Assembly (NCBI RefSeq): GCF_001548675.1
Contig: NZ_CP010834.1
Location: forward strand, 562,001-626,000
Length of the DNA stretch: 64,000 bases
Reading direction: 5' to 3'
Origin: Methanobrevibacter sp. YE315
GTDB taxonomy: Archaea > Methanobacteriota > Methanobacteria > Methanobacteriales > Methanobacteriaceae
Part shown: in pieces, positions 27,569-36,914 of the stretch
Position numbering within the stretch: position 1 is the first letter of the stretch
Layout of the letters: every line of letters starts with the position of its first letter
The notes under the pieces: model-generated
Databases searched by the model: none
What the model saw: only the letters and a program-made list of their open reading frames with translations
Told to the model about the DNA's origin: nothing
Made by a program: the position numbers and the translations under genes

Positions 27569-28286
27569 TCAAATAGTTTTCAACAAGGTTGCGTGTTTCA
27601 TTAAGAGATTCCATAGGAATTCCTTTTGGCATTTGGCCAAGTTCCCCATCAACATCCTTGAGGATACTTCCGCCCATTCCAAGAAACATTCCTTCACTTA
27701 CGATGTCGCTGAATGATTGCGGTGGAAGCAAGGATACGCCAACTTTATTGTTGTCTTTAACATTCAAATCATTGGTAACAACTGTAATGGCACGTTTTCC
27801 CAAATTTACATTACAAAGCATCAGATTTTCGTTTTTTGGGTGTTTTGTAACGCTCATTACTTCTCCAACTTTAATGTCAACACCCATAATCGGATCGTTG
27901 ATTGGTCCTAATGCTAATCTGTCTTTCAGGCCAATGATTGTATCCAGGAAGAACCTTACTTTTGCGATATTTTCTTGGGTTTTTTCCCTATCATCTTTTG
28001 GAGCGTTGCTTAGGAATTTTTTATTCCAATCCGGACCGCCCAAATATTCAATAATCTGTTCCGCTTTTTCTTTTAATGCTTGAACATCTGGAGAATTCAC
28101 TAATTCATCTCCTTCTAAATAAGAATAAGTTAATGATTGAAAATCACTGTTCATTTGTTTTCCTAAATCAATTGCTTGCTTTTTATTCCAGCTTCCTCTA
28201 AAAGAAGCTGTTGGAATGAGATTTAGGTAATTTTCTCTTGCTTTGCTTGCTACTAAAATCCTATAGTCTTTTGTTGTATCCCACAT
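27564..28286 (-). CDS. tRNA-binding OB-fold domain protein
   Basis: The 240-residue protein has an N-terminal helical part (MWDTTKDYRILVASKAREN) and a C-terminal OB-fold of the EMAP-II/Arc1p type. Visible are VDIKVGEVMSVTKHPKNENLMLCNV and a later LLPPQSFSDIVSEGMFLGMGG. Such domains bind the elbow or acceptor of tRNA and occur at the ends of MetRS and PheRS or as free proteins. This is a stand-alone version and the aminoacyl-tRNA partner is unknown. GGAGA precedes the ATG. Confidence 0.82.
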   Translation of the reverse strand: MWDTTKDYRILVASKARENYLNLIPTASFRGSWNKKQAIDLGKQMNSDFQSLTYSYLEGDELVNSPDVQALKEKAEQIIEYLGGPDWNKKFLSNAPKDDREKTQENIAKVRFFLDTIIGLKDRLALGPINDPIMGVDIKVGEVMSVTKHPKNENLMLCNVNLGKRAITVVTNDLNVKDNNKVGVSLLPPQSFSDIVSEGMFLGMGGSILKDVDGELGQMPKGIPMESLNETRNLVENYLK

Positions 28287-28390
28287 TTAAAGTCTCCTTT
28301 TAATCTAAATTATATTTTTTAACTTTATAATTTAATAAATTTTTTCTATTTTGTCAAAAAAAGACGATTTTAAACTTTAAAAAACATAAA

Positions 28391-28402
28391 CTATTTATAT
28401 TA
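28391..28402 (+). promoter_or_regulatory. Probable TATA box of the PRC-barrel gene
   Basis: CTATTTATATTA lies about 60 bases before the ATG, preceded by an A-rich BRE-like stretch. Confidence 0.4.
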
Positions 28403-28460
28403 ACAATAAAATAAATTTATACATATTTATTTAATTATTATTTTATATTGTGGTGTAAAA

Positions 28461-28862
28461 ATGGTAGAAGTTTCAAAATTACGCAGTTTAGATATTTATA
28501 CCAACACTGGTCATTATGTTGGTCGTGTAGAAGACGTTATTCTTAACATTAGATTAGGAACTATTTCAAAATTACAAGTAAGAGCTATTGAACAAGAAAG
28601 AAAACCTGCAGGAGTTATTAATTCATTTTTAGGATCTATTCGTGGAGAAGTTCCTGAAGAAAATGATATGAGATCTTTCCAAAGCGATTTATTAACAGTG
28701 GACTTCGATAAAGTTCAAGCTATTGGGGATATCATGTTAATCAATCCTAGGGATATGAAAAAAGTAAGTGCTGAACCACAAATCCCAACTCCAGTAGCTC
28801 AAAAACCTGAAACTCAACCACAAGGCGAAACTCAAGTACAATTTGACGCTGAAAGATTATAA
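28461..28862 (+). CDS. PRC-barrel domain protein
   Basis: The 133-residue protein holds a PRC-barrel (residues about 1-95) beginning VSKLRSLDIYTNTGHYVGRV, with EDVILNIRLGTISKLQV as the next strands. A proline- and glutamine-rich tail follows (TPVAQKPETQPQGETQ). PRC-barrel proteins in archaea include the CdpB cell-division linkers that bind SepF, and others that bind RNA or photosystems. A cell-division role is possible for a euryarchaeon with FtsZ but is not shown by this sequence. It has its own promoter and a T-run after the stop. Confidence 0.8.
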   Translation: MVEVSKLRSLDIYTNTGHYVGRVEDVILNIRLGTISKLQVRAIEQERKPAGVINSFLGSIRGEVPEENDMRSFQSDLLTVDFDKVQAIGDIMLINPRDMKKVSAEPQIPTPVAQKPETQPQGETQVQFDAERL

Positions 28863-28913
28863 TCAATCTTTCATCAATTCTTTTTTTTAAACTTTCTTTT
28901 ATGTGTGATATTT

Positions 28914-29678
28914 ATGAAAGTAGGTATTATAGGCTGTGGAGCCATTGCTAACATCATTACAACAAGCATAGTTCCTGAAGACAACGGTATCGAAATCAAA
29001 TATTTTTTCGATAAGGATATTGAAAGGGCGGAAAATTTAGCAAGTTTGGCCGGTGGTGTAGCAGTACTTGACTTTAATGAGATGTTGGATGATGCGGATT
29101 TGGTATTGGAATGCGCTTCTCCGGATTCAGTTAAAAAATATGCTCCGGTTATCCTGGAAAAAGGCATTGACATGATAATCATGAGTATCGGTGCATTTAT
29201 GGATATTGATTTTTACAATAATGTTTTAAAAATAGCTAAAGTGAATAATGCCAAAATACACTTGCCTTCAGGTGCTGTTGTTGGTTTGGATGGTATTAAG
29301 GCTGTTGCCAAATTCGGTTTAAAGGAAGTAAGTCTTGTTACTCGCAAATCCCCTAAATCCCTTGGAAAGGACATTGATTGTGAGGAAGTCTTGTTTGAAG
29401 GAAAGGCTTCCGATGCCGTTAAGGAATTTCCACTAAACATTAATGTTGCAGCAACAATAAGCATGGCATGCAACAGGGATATTGATGTTAAAATCATCGT
29501 TGATCCTAATGTTGACAGGAATGTTCATGAAATTACTGCAAAAGGTGATTTTGGTGAGTTTAAGACAATAACAATGAACTATCCATGTTCATCTAATCCA
29601 AAAACAAGCATGTTGGCAGCACTTTCCGCTATTAGATTATTGAAAAGTTTTAATGAAACTATCAGTGTGGGAATGTAA
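28914..29678 (+). CDS. nadX: L-aspartate dehydrogenase
   Basis: The 254-residue protein has an N-terminal Rossmann motif (MKVGIIGCGAIAN), a central LPSGAVVGLDGIKA that matches the substrate domain of NadX, and a C-terminal PCSSNPKTSMLAALSAIRLL. NadX oxidises aspartate to iminoaspartate with NAD(P), the first step toward quinolinate and NAD when no FAD-dependent NadB is present. ATG 28914 is chosen over GTG 28905 because GTGAT sits just upstream of it. Its stop overlaps the start of thg1 (TAATG), forming an operon with thg1 and the JAMM gene. Confidence 0.9.
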   Translation: MKVGIIGCGAIANIITTSIVPEDNGIEIKYFFDKDIERAENLASLAGGVAVLDFNEMLDDADLVLECASPDSVKKYAPVILEKGIDMIIMSIGAFMDIDFYNNVLKIAKVNNAKIHLPSGAVVGLDGIKAVAKFGLKEVSLVTRKSPKSLGKDIDCEEVLFEGKASDAVKEFPLNINVAATISMACNRDIDVKIIVDPNVDRNVHEITAKGDFGEFKTITMNYPCSSNPKTSMLAALSAIRLLKSFNETISVGM

Positions 29679-30400
29679 TGAAGGAATATGAAGTTTATTC
29701 ATCTCTAAAAGTTCCTAAAAACTCTAAAATCATCATACGTTTAGATGGAAGAAGTTTTCATCAATTGGCCAGGGATTTGAATTTGGTAAAACCATATGAT
29801 GAAAATTTTTATAATGTAATATCAAAAGTCTGTGAAGATCTGTTTAAAGAGTTTTCACCACTTTTTGTTTATACTTTTTCAGATGAAATAAGCTTGCTTC
29901 TAGATAAAATTCCTTTTGATGGCAGGATTGAAAAAATTAATTCTGTAATTTCCAGTTTCGCTGCAAGTTCCTTTGTCATACATTATAATGCCCAATTTAA
30001 AAAGCCTCCTGCATTCGATTCAAGGATTATTCCTGTTAATGATGAGGATATTCTGAAATATTTTAAATGGAGGCAGGATGAATCATGGAGGAACTGTGTT
30101 AATTCTCATGGTATAGCATACCTAAAATCAACCCATTCAAATAATGAAGCCAACGACATTATAAAAGGCATGAAATTAAATGATATACATGAATTATTGT
30201 TTGCCAATGGGATTAATTTAAACGACATTGAAACCTACAAAAAAAGAGGAATTGCGGTGTATAGGAAAAATAAAAGAGTCATAGGTTTCAATAAAAAAGA
30301 AAATAAGGAACAGGTTTCCTATAGAAGTTATGTTTTCACAGATTGGGAACTTCCGAAATTCAACGAAGAATTCTTCAAGGATATTGATGTGATAAAATGA
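29678..30400 (+). CDS. Thg1-like tRNA(His) 3'-5' nucleotidyltransferase
   Basis: The 240-residue protein has the Thg1 catalytic landmarks IIRLDGRSFHQL (first metal-binding Asp) and VYTFSDEISLLL (Asp-Glu pair), followed by FDSRIIPVND. These enzymes add nucleotides in the 3' to 5' direction: G-1 onto tRNA(His), or repair of truncated tRNA 5' ends in archaeal Thg1-like proteins. It overlaps nadX by one base and the JAMM gene by four, so the three are co-translated. Archaeal members often act in templated repair rather than strict G-1 addition; sequence alone does not decide. Confidence 0.9.
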   Translation: MKEYEVYSSLKVPKNSKIIIRLDGRSFHQLARDLNLVKPYDENFYNVISKVCEDLFKEFSPLFVYTFSDEISLLLDKIPFDGRIEKINSVISSFAASSFVIHYNAQFKKPPAFDSRIIPVNDEDILKYFKWRQDESWRNCVNSHGIAYLKSTHSNNEANDIIKGMKLNDIHELLFANGINLNDIETYKKRGIAVYRKNKRVIGFNKKENKEQVSYRSYVFTDWELPKFNEEFFKDIDVIK

Positions 30401-31068
30401 GTTTCATTTCAAAATTGTTTGGAAATGTTGATGAAGAATTCAATGAGGTAAGGGTTGACAGGGAAGTTCTTGAATCCGTTATCTATTACTCAAAAAAGGC
30501 ATATCCAAATGAATTTTTAGCATTTTTTGATGGTAAAATAAAAGATAAGATCCTTTATATCACCGGTTTGATATTCATGCCAGGTGAAACATGTGAAACA
30601 GGTGCTGTAGTCCACACAGACATGATTCCGATAAATACCAAATACTGGGGTTCAGTCCATTCTCATCCAGGGCCAAGCGCAAGACCCTCCGATGCAGATC
30701 TCAAGACATTTGCAAAAAACGGTTATTTTCACATGATTGTATGTTTGCCTTATTCTTTTGACACTTTCAAGTCTTATAATCGATACGGTCAGCATTTGGA
30801 TTATAAAATCGGCGATTATAGCTATCTAATTGAAAATGATTTCGAGGATTTTTTCGATGAAAGTGATGTTTTAACTGATGATGATGAATTCAAACCGGGA
30901 TTTTTCGATGAAAAGGATGATGAATTTTTCAAAAATCCTGATGAGGAACCAGTAAATCATTATGAGGAATATGAAAAGAGAAATCAGATCAATGTCATTT
31001 CAAATAATCCGACATTGCGAATTGAACTTAACCCTGACGGCAGCATTAAAAAGATTTTTAAGGAATAG
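30397..31068 (+). CDS. JAMM/Mov34-type metalloprotease domain protein
   Basis: The 223-residue protein has a JAB/MPN domain over residues about 20-145. The zinc motif is HSHPGPSARPSDAD, which fits H-x-H-x7-S-x2-D, with an upstream Glu in NEFLAFFDG. Such metalloproteases cleave isopeptide bonds; in archaea they remove ubiquitin-like SAMP tags or cut at sulfur-carrier proteins. The C-terminal 75 residues are very acidic and probably disordered, with a final SIKKIFKE. It is the last gene of the nadX-thg1 operon. A terminator hairpin follows. Confidence 0.85.
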   Translation: MSFISKLFGNVDEEFNEVRVDREVLESVIYYSKKAYPNEFLAFFDGKIKDKILYITGLIFMPGETCETGAVVHTDMIPINTKYWGSVHSHPGPSARPSDADLKTFAKNGYFHMIVCLPYSFDTFKSYNRYGQHLDYKIGDYSYLIENDFEDFFDESDVLTDDDEFKPGFFDEKDDEFFKNPDEEPVNHYEEYEKRNQINVISNNPTLRIELNPDGSIKKIFKE

Positions 31069-31107
31069 TGCTGTTTTTAGTGATGTGGTTTTAAAAATAA
31101 AAAAAAT

Positions 31108-31137
31108 AAAAAACAATTATGGTGAAAATTGTTTTTT
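31108..31137. terminator. Bidirectional terminator between the JAMM gene and serA
   Basis: Stem AAAAAACAATT with AATTGTTTTTT and an 8-base loop sits directly between two convergent stop codons; both flanks carry A/T runs. Confidence 0.6.
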
Positions 31138-31139
31138 AA

Positions 31140-32714
31140 TTATAATTCTAATCCATTAGCTTCATAAACATTATCTAAAGCTTGGATTTCTTTAATTACA
31201 TCTTTTGGAATTTCTTTATCTAAAGTTAGAACCATGATGGCGTTTCCACCTTTTTCATCTCTTCCAACTTGCATAATTCCAATATTTACGTTGTGTTCGC
31301 CTAATTTAGTACCTATTTTTCCAATACTTCCAGGAATATCTTCATATTTTGCAATGAACATATGTCCTTCAGGAATAACGTCAACCCAGTATCCGTTTAC
31401 TTTTAAGATCCTTGGTTCGTGTAATTGGGTTCCTTCAGCTGAGAAAACATCATTTTCACTTTTTGCAATGACATTGATTAAGGATTCGTAGCCTTTAGCA
31501 TTTTTCTTTCTGCCTTCAGTAATGCTGATTCCTCTGTCTTTTGCAACCAATGCTGCATTAACAGCATTTACCGGGGAACTTAAGAACGGATTAACAGCAC
31601 CTTGGATAACAGTTCTTGTTAAGATTTCAAGGTTTTCGATTTCAGCGAGTTCTCCACTGTAAATAATTTCAATTTCTTTAATTTTACCGTTAACTCCTTG
31701 GGAGATGAAACAACCTAATTTTTCACATAGTTCCATGTATGGGGATAACTCTTGGTAGGTATTTCTGTCAATACGTGGCATGTTTAAAACATTTTTAGGA
31801 GTGTTTCCTTTTGCAAGATCAATGATTTCATCAGCCACAATAATAGCAGCATCTCTTTGAGCTTCTTTAGTTGAAGCTGCAATGTGAGGAGTTAATACGA
31901 TATTGTCGAGTTCGAATAATTTTGAATCTTCAGCAGGTGGTTCATCTTCATATACATCTAATGCGGCACCACCAATTTTATTGTTTGCTAAAGCGTCGTA
32001 TAATGCGTCTTCATCAATAACTCCACCACGGGCACAGTTTACAATGAATGCAGAATCTTTCATTAATTCAAATTGCTCGGTGGAAATTGAATGTTTGGTT
32101 TCTGGTGTGAGCGGTACGTGAATTGTGATGAAGTCCGCGTTTTTGAGCACGGTTTCAAGGTCAGTTAAGGCAACGCCCATTTGTTTTGCAACTTCTTCAG
32201 GCAAGTATGGATCGTATGCCATCGCATCCATTCCGAATGCTTTACATCTGTTGACTACTTGAGAACCGATTCTTCCCATTCCGATTACACCAAGGGTTTT
32301 GTTTCTAAGTTCGACACCCATGAATTTTTTCTTTTCCCATTTTCCTTCTTTAACAGATTTGTCTGCAATGGAAATTTTACGGGCCATGCTTAAAATCAAT
32401 CCCATTGTGTGTTCAGCTACGGTAACGGAAGTTGATTCTGGTGAGTTTACAACCATAATACCTTTTTCTGTTGCAGCACCTAAATCGATGTTGTCTACTC
32501 CGACACCTGCTCTTGCGATAATTTGTAAATTGTCTGCTTTTTTAATAACGTCTGCAGTTAACTTTGTTCTACTTCTAACTATAATTCCATTATATTCATG
32601 AATGGTATTTGCTAATTCTTCAGGAGTAATGCTGGTATCGACAACTACTTCAGCTACTTCCTTTAGATTTTCAATACCTTTTTCGTTGATAGCATCAGCA
32701 ATAAGAACTTTCAT
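31140..32714 (-). CDS. serA: D-3-phosphoglycerate dehydrogenase
   Basis: The 524-residue protein is the long form. It has an N-terminal catalytic lobe with [12 protein letters not shown], the NAD-binding [26 protein letters not shown] and the catalytic [10 protein letters not shown] then LTPHIAAST. An intervening ASB domain and a C-terminal ACT domain ([20 protein letters not shown]) follow. It makes 3-phosphohydroxypyruvate, the first step of serine synthesis. The ACT domain probably gives serine feedback control. A GGTGAA site precedes the ATG. Confidence 0.96.
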   Translation of the reverse strand: MKVLIADAINEKGIENLKEVAEVVVDTSITPEELANTIHEYNGIIVRSRTKLTADVIKKADNLQIIARAGVGVDNIDLGAATEKGIMVVNSPESTSVTVAEHTMGLILSMARKISIADKSVKEGKWEKKKFMGVELRNKTLGVIGMGRIGSQVVNRCKAFGMDAMAYDPYLPEEVAKQMGVALTDLETVLKNADFITIHVPLTPETKHSISTEQFELMKDSAFIVNCARGGVIDEDALYDALANNKIGGAALDVYEDEPPAEDSKLFELDNIVLTPHIAASTKEAQRDAAIIVADEIIDLAKGNTPKNVLNMPRIDRNTYQELSPYMELCEKLGCFISQGVNGKIKEIEIIYSGELAEIENLEILTRTVIQGAVNPFLSSPVNAVNAALVAKDRGISITEGRKKNAKGYESLINVIAKSENDVFSAEGTQLHEPRILKVNGYWVDVIPEGHMFIAKYEDIPGSIGKIGTKLGEHNVNIGIMQVGRDEKGGNAIMVLTLDKEIPKDVIKEIQALDNVYEANGLEL

Positions 32715-32903
32715 TTTTTCACCATAATTTGTTAATTTTTAGAAAGAATATTTAATAATAAATATTACTTAAACTTATGTTTTTTATAATATTTAAAATT
32801 TAAATCAGAATATTAAATTTTTAGTTATTAGATAACATTAAATATAATTTAATATTATAGATTAATTGTCAAATAATTAATTAAAATTAAGTGAGGTATA
32901 AAA

Positions 32904-33242
32904 ATGGTATCTGTTAACGAATTCGCAATTTCAACTGCAAATGATATTCCGGGTTTTAAAATTGTTGAAACCAAAGGTTTCATATACGGTTTAACTGTTA
33001 GAAGCAGAGGTGCTGGTGGACAAATCGGTGCCGGTATTAAATCTCTTTTTGGTGGAGAAATCACACAATATGTAAAAATGATGGAAGAATCAAGAGAAGA
33101 AGCATTGTACAGAGCAATTCAACATGCAAAAGAATTAGGCGCAAATGGAATTGTAGCTATCAGATTCGACTCAAATGAAATATCTGAAGTAATGCAAGAA
33201 ATCTTAGTTTACGGAACAGCCGTAGTTGTTCAAAAAGAATAG
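32904..33242 (+). CDS. YbjQ/UPF0145 family protein
   Basis: The 112-residue protein matches the YbjQ fold: TANDIPGFKIVETKGFIYGL, a flexible RGAGGQIGAG loop, then REEALYRAIQHAKELGANGIVAIRFD and a final VYGTAVVV strand. The family forms pentamers with a heavy-metal-binding-like fold; its biochemical role is unclear. Its stop lies 8 bases before the next start, so the two genes are likely coupled. Confidence 0.88.
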   Translation: MVSVNEFAISTANDIPGFKIVETKGFIYGLTVRSRGAGGQIGAGIKSLFGGEITQYVKMMEESREEALYRAIQHAKELGANGIVAIRFDSNEISEVMQEILVYGTAVVVQKE

Positions 33243-33249
33243 TGATATA

Positions 33250-34044
33250 ATGTTTCTTGAGGATTTCGAATATAATGGAAAATCAATCCCGCAAAGTATT
33301 TTAGGTTACGGGCCTTTCATGGCGGAACTTTATTTCGGTCATAGATCTAGGATATATCTCGATGATTTATACAGCAATCCTCAAAACATTTCTGAAATTA
33401 TTATAGAATCATATAACCAAGGCGTTAGAGCAATCAATCTGGTCAATGACGACAATCTGATTAAGGCATACGATATTGCGGTTTCTGAAGGTTGCGAGAT
33501 GAAAGTGATTGCAACCATCGGCAAAAGTGATGTTGATTATCTGAATCCTAACTATGAAGTTGCAAAAGAGGCAGACTGGGATGAAGACATTGATCTGTTC
33601 AGTCAATATGACTGTCCTCTAATGCTTGTCGATGAGTTTATAACCGATGCATATGACTGGAGATTGACATCAAAGATTCTTAATAGAATTAATGATGCAG
33701 GGTCTCTTTCAGGCATTGTCACTGCATTTCCATCAAGAACATCAGATTTGCTTCCGGATAATCTGGATATGGACTTGTTTGATTTTTACATGATTCCTTA
33801 TAACAGTCTTTCATACATGATGGATATTAACGCATTCAACGCCTCTCAAAGACAGGAATTCATTGATAAAATAGTCAGTTTAAATAAAAAAATAATAGCT
33901 ACCAGAATCCTGGCGGCAGGTGTTTTAAAACCAAAAGAAGCATTTGCATTTTTTAAAAATGCCGATTTTGTTGATGCAATATGCATGGGCGTGGCCAGCG
34001 TTAATGAAGCCCGCGAAGACTTTTCACTTTTAAAGGAATATTAA
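33250..34044 (+). CDS. Conserved-looking TIM-barrel-style protein, family not recognised
   Basis: The 264-residue protein starts MFLEDFEYNGKSIPQSILGY at ATG 33250, just after an AGTGAT site; an upstream in-frame start inside ybjQ is less likely. Alternating strand/helix phrases (GVRAINLVND, MKVIATIGKSD, PLMLVDEFITD, LSGIVTAFPSRTSD, FDFYMIPYNSLSYM, KKIIATRILAAGVLKP, FVDAICMGVASVNEA) suggest a TIM barrel resembling aldo-keto reductases or aldolases. No AKR catalytic tetrad is obvious. It overlaps the convergent cysteine-rich gene by four bases. Confidence 0.65.
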   Translation: MFLEDFEYNGKSIPQSILGYGPFMAELYFGHRSRIYLDDLYSNPQNISEIIIESYNQGVRAINLVNDDNLIKAYDIAVSEGCEMKVIATIGKSDVDYLNPNYEVAKEADWDEDIDLFSQYDCPLMLVDEFITDAYDWRLTSKILNRINDAGSLSGIVTAFPSRTSDLLPDNLDMDLFDFYMIPYNSLSYMMDINAFNASQRQEFIDKIVSLNKKIIATRILAAGVLKPKEAFAFFKNADFVDAICMGVASVNEAREDFSLLKEY

Positions 34045-34427
34045 AGTTTCACGATTTCATATTCTTCAAAGGGAACATGGCCTTCAGCTTCAAGAGACAG
34101 ATTTAAATCCATTAATCCATTGATTAAATCAGTTATGTTTTTATTTGATGGCTTTTTGCCGGTTATTTGCAAGTATTGTCTTGGTGAAATTTCACATAAT
34201 TCACATTCGAAATTACAGCATCTGTCTTTTTCTTCACAGCCGTATCCTTCCTGAGCCTCGTCAGTTCCGATTACGATATCATCTAAAATTCTTGAAACCC
34301 TTTCATCTGAGGCGAACATAGCAATTTTTTGGGTTTTACCACATATTCCAATAGCTTTTTGTCCTTTGAAGTTACAAACCCATTTAATAGGATAATTTTC
34401 CATACCAGTAATCTGTAAATTTTCCAT
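34041..34427 (-). CDS. Small cysteine-rich protein, family not recognised
   Basis: The 128-residue protein has a central cluster CEEKDRCCNFECELCE, five cysteines within about 15 residues, which could bind a metal or an Fe-S cluster. The N-terminal half (YPIKWVCNFKGQKAIGICGK) is strand-rich. It follows the HTH regulator gene by nine bases on the same strand, so the two probably form an operon. I do not recognise the family; it may be specific to methanogens. Confidence 0.65.
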   Translation of the reverse strand: MENLQITGMENYPIKWVCNFKGQKAIGICGKTQKIAMFASDERVSRILDDIVIGTDEAQEGYGCEEKDRCCNFECELCEISPRQYLQITGKKPSNKNITDLINGLMDLNLSLEAEGHVPFEEYEIVKL

Positions 34428-34436
34428 ATAACCACT

Positions 34437-35369
34437 TTAATTCTCTTTTCTTTCTCTAATCATTTTCAGCAATTCTTTTGAATTTTCAAATTCTTTCAGT
34501 TCCCAGGATTTTATTACGGGGATTGTACCGATTGATTCTTTGATTTTATCGTTGTTAATTATAAAAACAGGCTCGGATGTTGTTACCATTGACAAATCCT
34601 TCAATGGTATTGCCATTCTTTTCAAGGTTTTTTCAGTCCTGTTTTTCTCGACATTGGCCATTAAAGGAGAATCTTTTTCTGAAGTTCTCATTTTGGCAAC
34701 AGCATCGAACGGACTTTTATTTGTAGATAGCACTCCATAACCTAATTTTGACAAGTCGCTAACGTCATCACTGTATTTAATCTCTTCGCTCTTATGTTGT
34801 TTCAACAAATCAATGTCTAATGTGACTTTAGTATTCAGGATTTCTTCTAAAATCATTGCGGTTTCCGTATTGGCACGTACAATTCCGTTTTCATATTTGT
34901 ACATTGTAGCTCGGGATACATGTGCGAGACTTGCCAAATCTTTTAGGGACATTGAATATTCTTCACGGTATTGTTTTATGACATTACCGTCTATTTTAAC
35001 AAAATATCCACCGCGATCTGCTAAAATTTCAGGGGATTCGCCATATACAATCATATTCCTTAAGGTTTCAAAAGTGATTGTTGGAATTTCATACCTCTCG
35101 TATATCACGCCTTCCTCTAAAAGTCCATTCCTTGATTTTTCCCCTATGATGATTGGTGAAGCAAGAAAAATATTGGCTAATTGCTTCATTTCATGAGCAT
35201 TATGCTCATTTATACTATCTATATTCAAAAATGTTTTTAGAAGTAAAATCTGTAGGTCTTTCCTTGCCACTATATCAAATGAGCCCTGATCATAGATATC
35301 AGAGGTCTTAAAACCCTGTGATTTTAATAAGTTTTCAATATTATGTAGCATTTGGCTTCGAGTCAACAT
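34437..35369 (-). CDS. Archaeal HTH-type transcriptional regulator with N-terminal nuclease-like domain
   Basis: The 310-residue protein has an N-terminal domain (residues 1-125) starting MLTRSQMLHNIENLLKSQGF. A cro/C1-type helix-turn-helix follows at about 128-185 (QYREEYSMSLKDLASLAHVS, then RATMYKYENG). The C-terminal domain contains FDAVAKMR and a TTSEPVFIINNDK stretch. This order matches the conserved archaeal putative HTH regulator family known from Methanothermobacter and Methanocaldococcus. Targets are unknown. AGGAG precedes the ATG, and it is divergent from tiaS. Confidence 0.85.
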   Translation of the reverse strand: MLTRSQMLHNIENLLKSQGFKTSDIYDQGSFDIVARKDLQILLLKTFLNIDSINEHNAHEMKQLANIFLASPIIIGEKSRNGLLEEGVIYERYEIPTITFETLRNMIVYGESPEILADRGGYFVKIDGNVIKQYREEYSMSLKDLASLAHVSRATMYKYENGIVRANTETAMILEEILNTKVTLDIDLLKQHKSEEIKYSDDVSDLSKLGYGVLSTNKSPFDAVAKMRTSEKDSPLMANVEKNRTEKTLKRMAIPLKDLSMVTTSEPVFIINNDKIKESIGTIPVIKSWELKEFENSKELLKMIRERKEN

Positions 35370-35430
35370 TTTTTTTACTCCTAATTAAACTATATATTCT
35401 TTTAACTTTAATATATTTTAGTAGGTGATT

Positions 35431-36699
35431 GTGATTAACTGTTTGCATATAGGAATTGACGATACTGACTCTCCAGATGGTATGTGTACAACTTATCTGG
35501 CCAGTCAAATCATTAATAAATTCGAAGATAATGGGATTGAACTTGTTGATTTTCCAAGACTGATAAGGTTAAATCCATTTGCCCGTTTCAAAACACGTGG
35601 AAATGGTGGTGTTAGTCTAAGAATTATCAATGACGATAAGGCGGATTTGGCTAAAAGAATTGTTTTGGATGAAGTTGAAAAGCTATCCATGTTCGATTGC
35701 GAAAATACCAACCCAGGAGTTGTCTTTTATGATGGTGAAATAACCCATGAAATGGAAGATTATGCATTCAGGGCAATTTATGAATTCATCACCATTGATG
35801 AGGCTGAGGAATTCACAAAATCCGTGGGCTGTCAAATCCATAAATTCAAAAAGGGAAGGGGAATTATCGGATCTATTGCAGCAATCAGTCTGCCGTTATC
35901 TGATTACACCTTTGAATTGCTCGCCTATAGAAATTCGGACAATTACGGCACCAAAAGAAAAATCGATTATGAATCCGTTTATAAAATGGATAAACAAACA
36001 TTTCCCGATACTTTTGAAAATATTGATTATTCTGAAGATTACATTGCAATAGAACCTAAAACACCTTGTCCTGTGTTATATGGAATCAGATCCAATACCG
36101 TGGAGGCTTTAAAAGAGGCAATGGAAATTGTTAAAGTTTCAGAACCCATTGTCGATTGGTGCATTTTCAAGACAAACCAGCATACAGACATGCATATTCA
36201 GAAAGCAGAAAATATTTCTTCCATGAAGCAGTTCGGCTGTTACTGTGTAACCGGTGAGGTAAAAAATAAGCCTAAAATCATCGATGGCGGCCACATGTTC
36301 TTTTACATTTTTGATGAATCCGGTGAGATTGAATGCGGGGCGTATGAGCCAACAAAGAATTTCAGAAAAATAGTTTCCCATCTGCGTCCTGGAGATATTG
36401 TAAAAGTTTATGGTGGAATCGGTGAGCAAAACACATTCAATATTGAGAAGTTTCAAGTCATTGAATTAAATGATGTCGAGTATAAAAATCCAATTTGCGA
36501 ATGTGGAAAAAGAATGACTTCCGCCGGCAAGAATAAAGGTTTCAAATGTAAGAAATGCGGAAGGAAAATAGAATCAAATGAAAAAGTTCCTGTCGTAATC
36601 GAGAGAAAATTAGAAAATTTGAAGTTTTATGAAACACCTGTTTCGGCAAGAAGACATTTGTCAAAACCGCTTTGCCGCATGGATTTGGAAAAAATTTGA
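35431..36699 (+). CDS. tiaS: tRNA(Ile2) 2-agmatinylcytidine synthetase
   Basis: The protein of about 422 residues begins with the kinase-like motif LHIGIDDTDSPDGMCTTYLA and continues FKTRGNGGVSLRI, both signatures of TiaS. An OB-fold follows, and a C-terminal zinc ribbon (CECGKRM...CKKCGRKI). TiaS attaches agmatine to C34 of tRNA(Ile) using ATP, so that the CAU anticodon reads AUA. The start is uncertain: GTG 35431 lies only one base after AGGTGAT, TTG 35443 lies 13 bases after it, and GTG 35425 is inside it. The family usually starts near the HIGIDDTDS stretch. Confidence 0.93.
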   Translation: MINCLHIGIDDTDSPDGMCTTYLASQIINKFEDNGIELVDFPRLIRLNPFARFKTRGNGGVSLRIINDDKADLAKRIVLDEVEKLSMFDCENTNPGVVFYDGEITHEMEDYAFRAIYEFITIDEAEEFTKSVGCQIHKFKKGRGIIGSIAAISLPLSDYTFELLAYRNSDNYGTKRKIDYESVYKMDKQTFPDTFENIDYSEDYIAIEPKTPCPVLYGIRSNTVEALKEAMEIVKVSEPIVDWCIFKTNQHTDMHIQKAENISSMKQFGCYCVTGEVKNKPKIIDGGHMFFYIFDESGEIECGAYEPTKNFRKIVSHLRPGDIVKVYGGIGEQNTFNIEKFQVIELNDVEYKNPICECGKRMTSAGKNKGFKCKKCGRKIESNEKVPVVIERKLENLKFYETPVSARRHLSKPLCRMDLEKI

Positions 36700-36914
36700 T
36701 GATGTAGTTAATTCTTTGGGCATATTAATTTAACATTATTTATCATGATTTTGCCATTTTTATTCTCTTTTTGTGAAAATTATTACTTATTTTTATTCTT
36801 ATTTAGTGAATTTTTTAAAATTAAATACTATTAATTTATATAAGAGATTTGAGGAAAATATAAATTGTATTAATTAAATTTAATTATATTTCTAAAATTT
36901 CATAGGAGTTCGTT
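36700..36914 (+). promoter_or_regulatory. Promoter region of the DUF3100/PrpD operon
   Basis: TTTATATAA at 36835-36843 is a good TATA box; transcription would start near 36868. An AGGAG Shine-Dalgarno lies at 36904-36908. No ORF is supported upstream of that. Confidence 0.55.
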
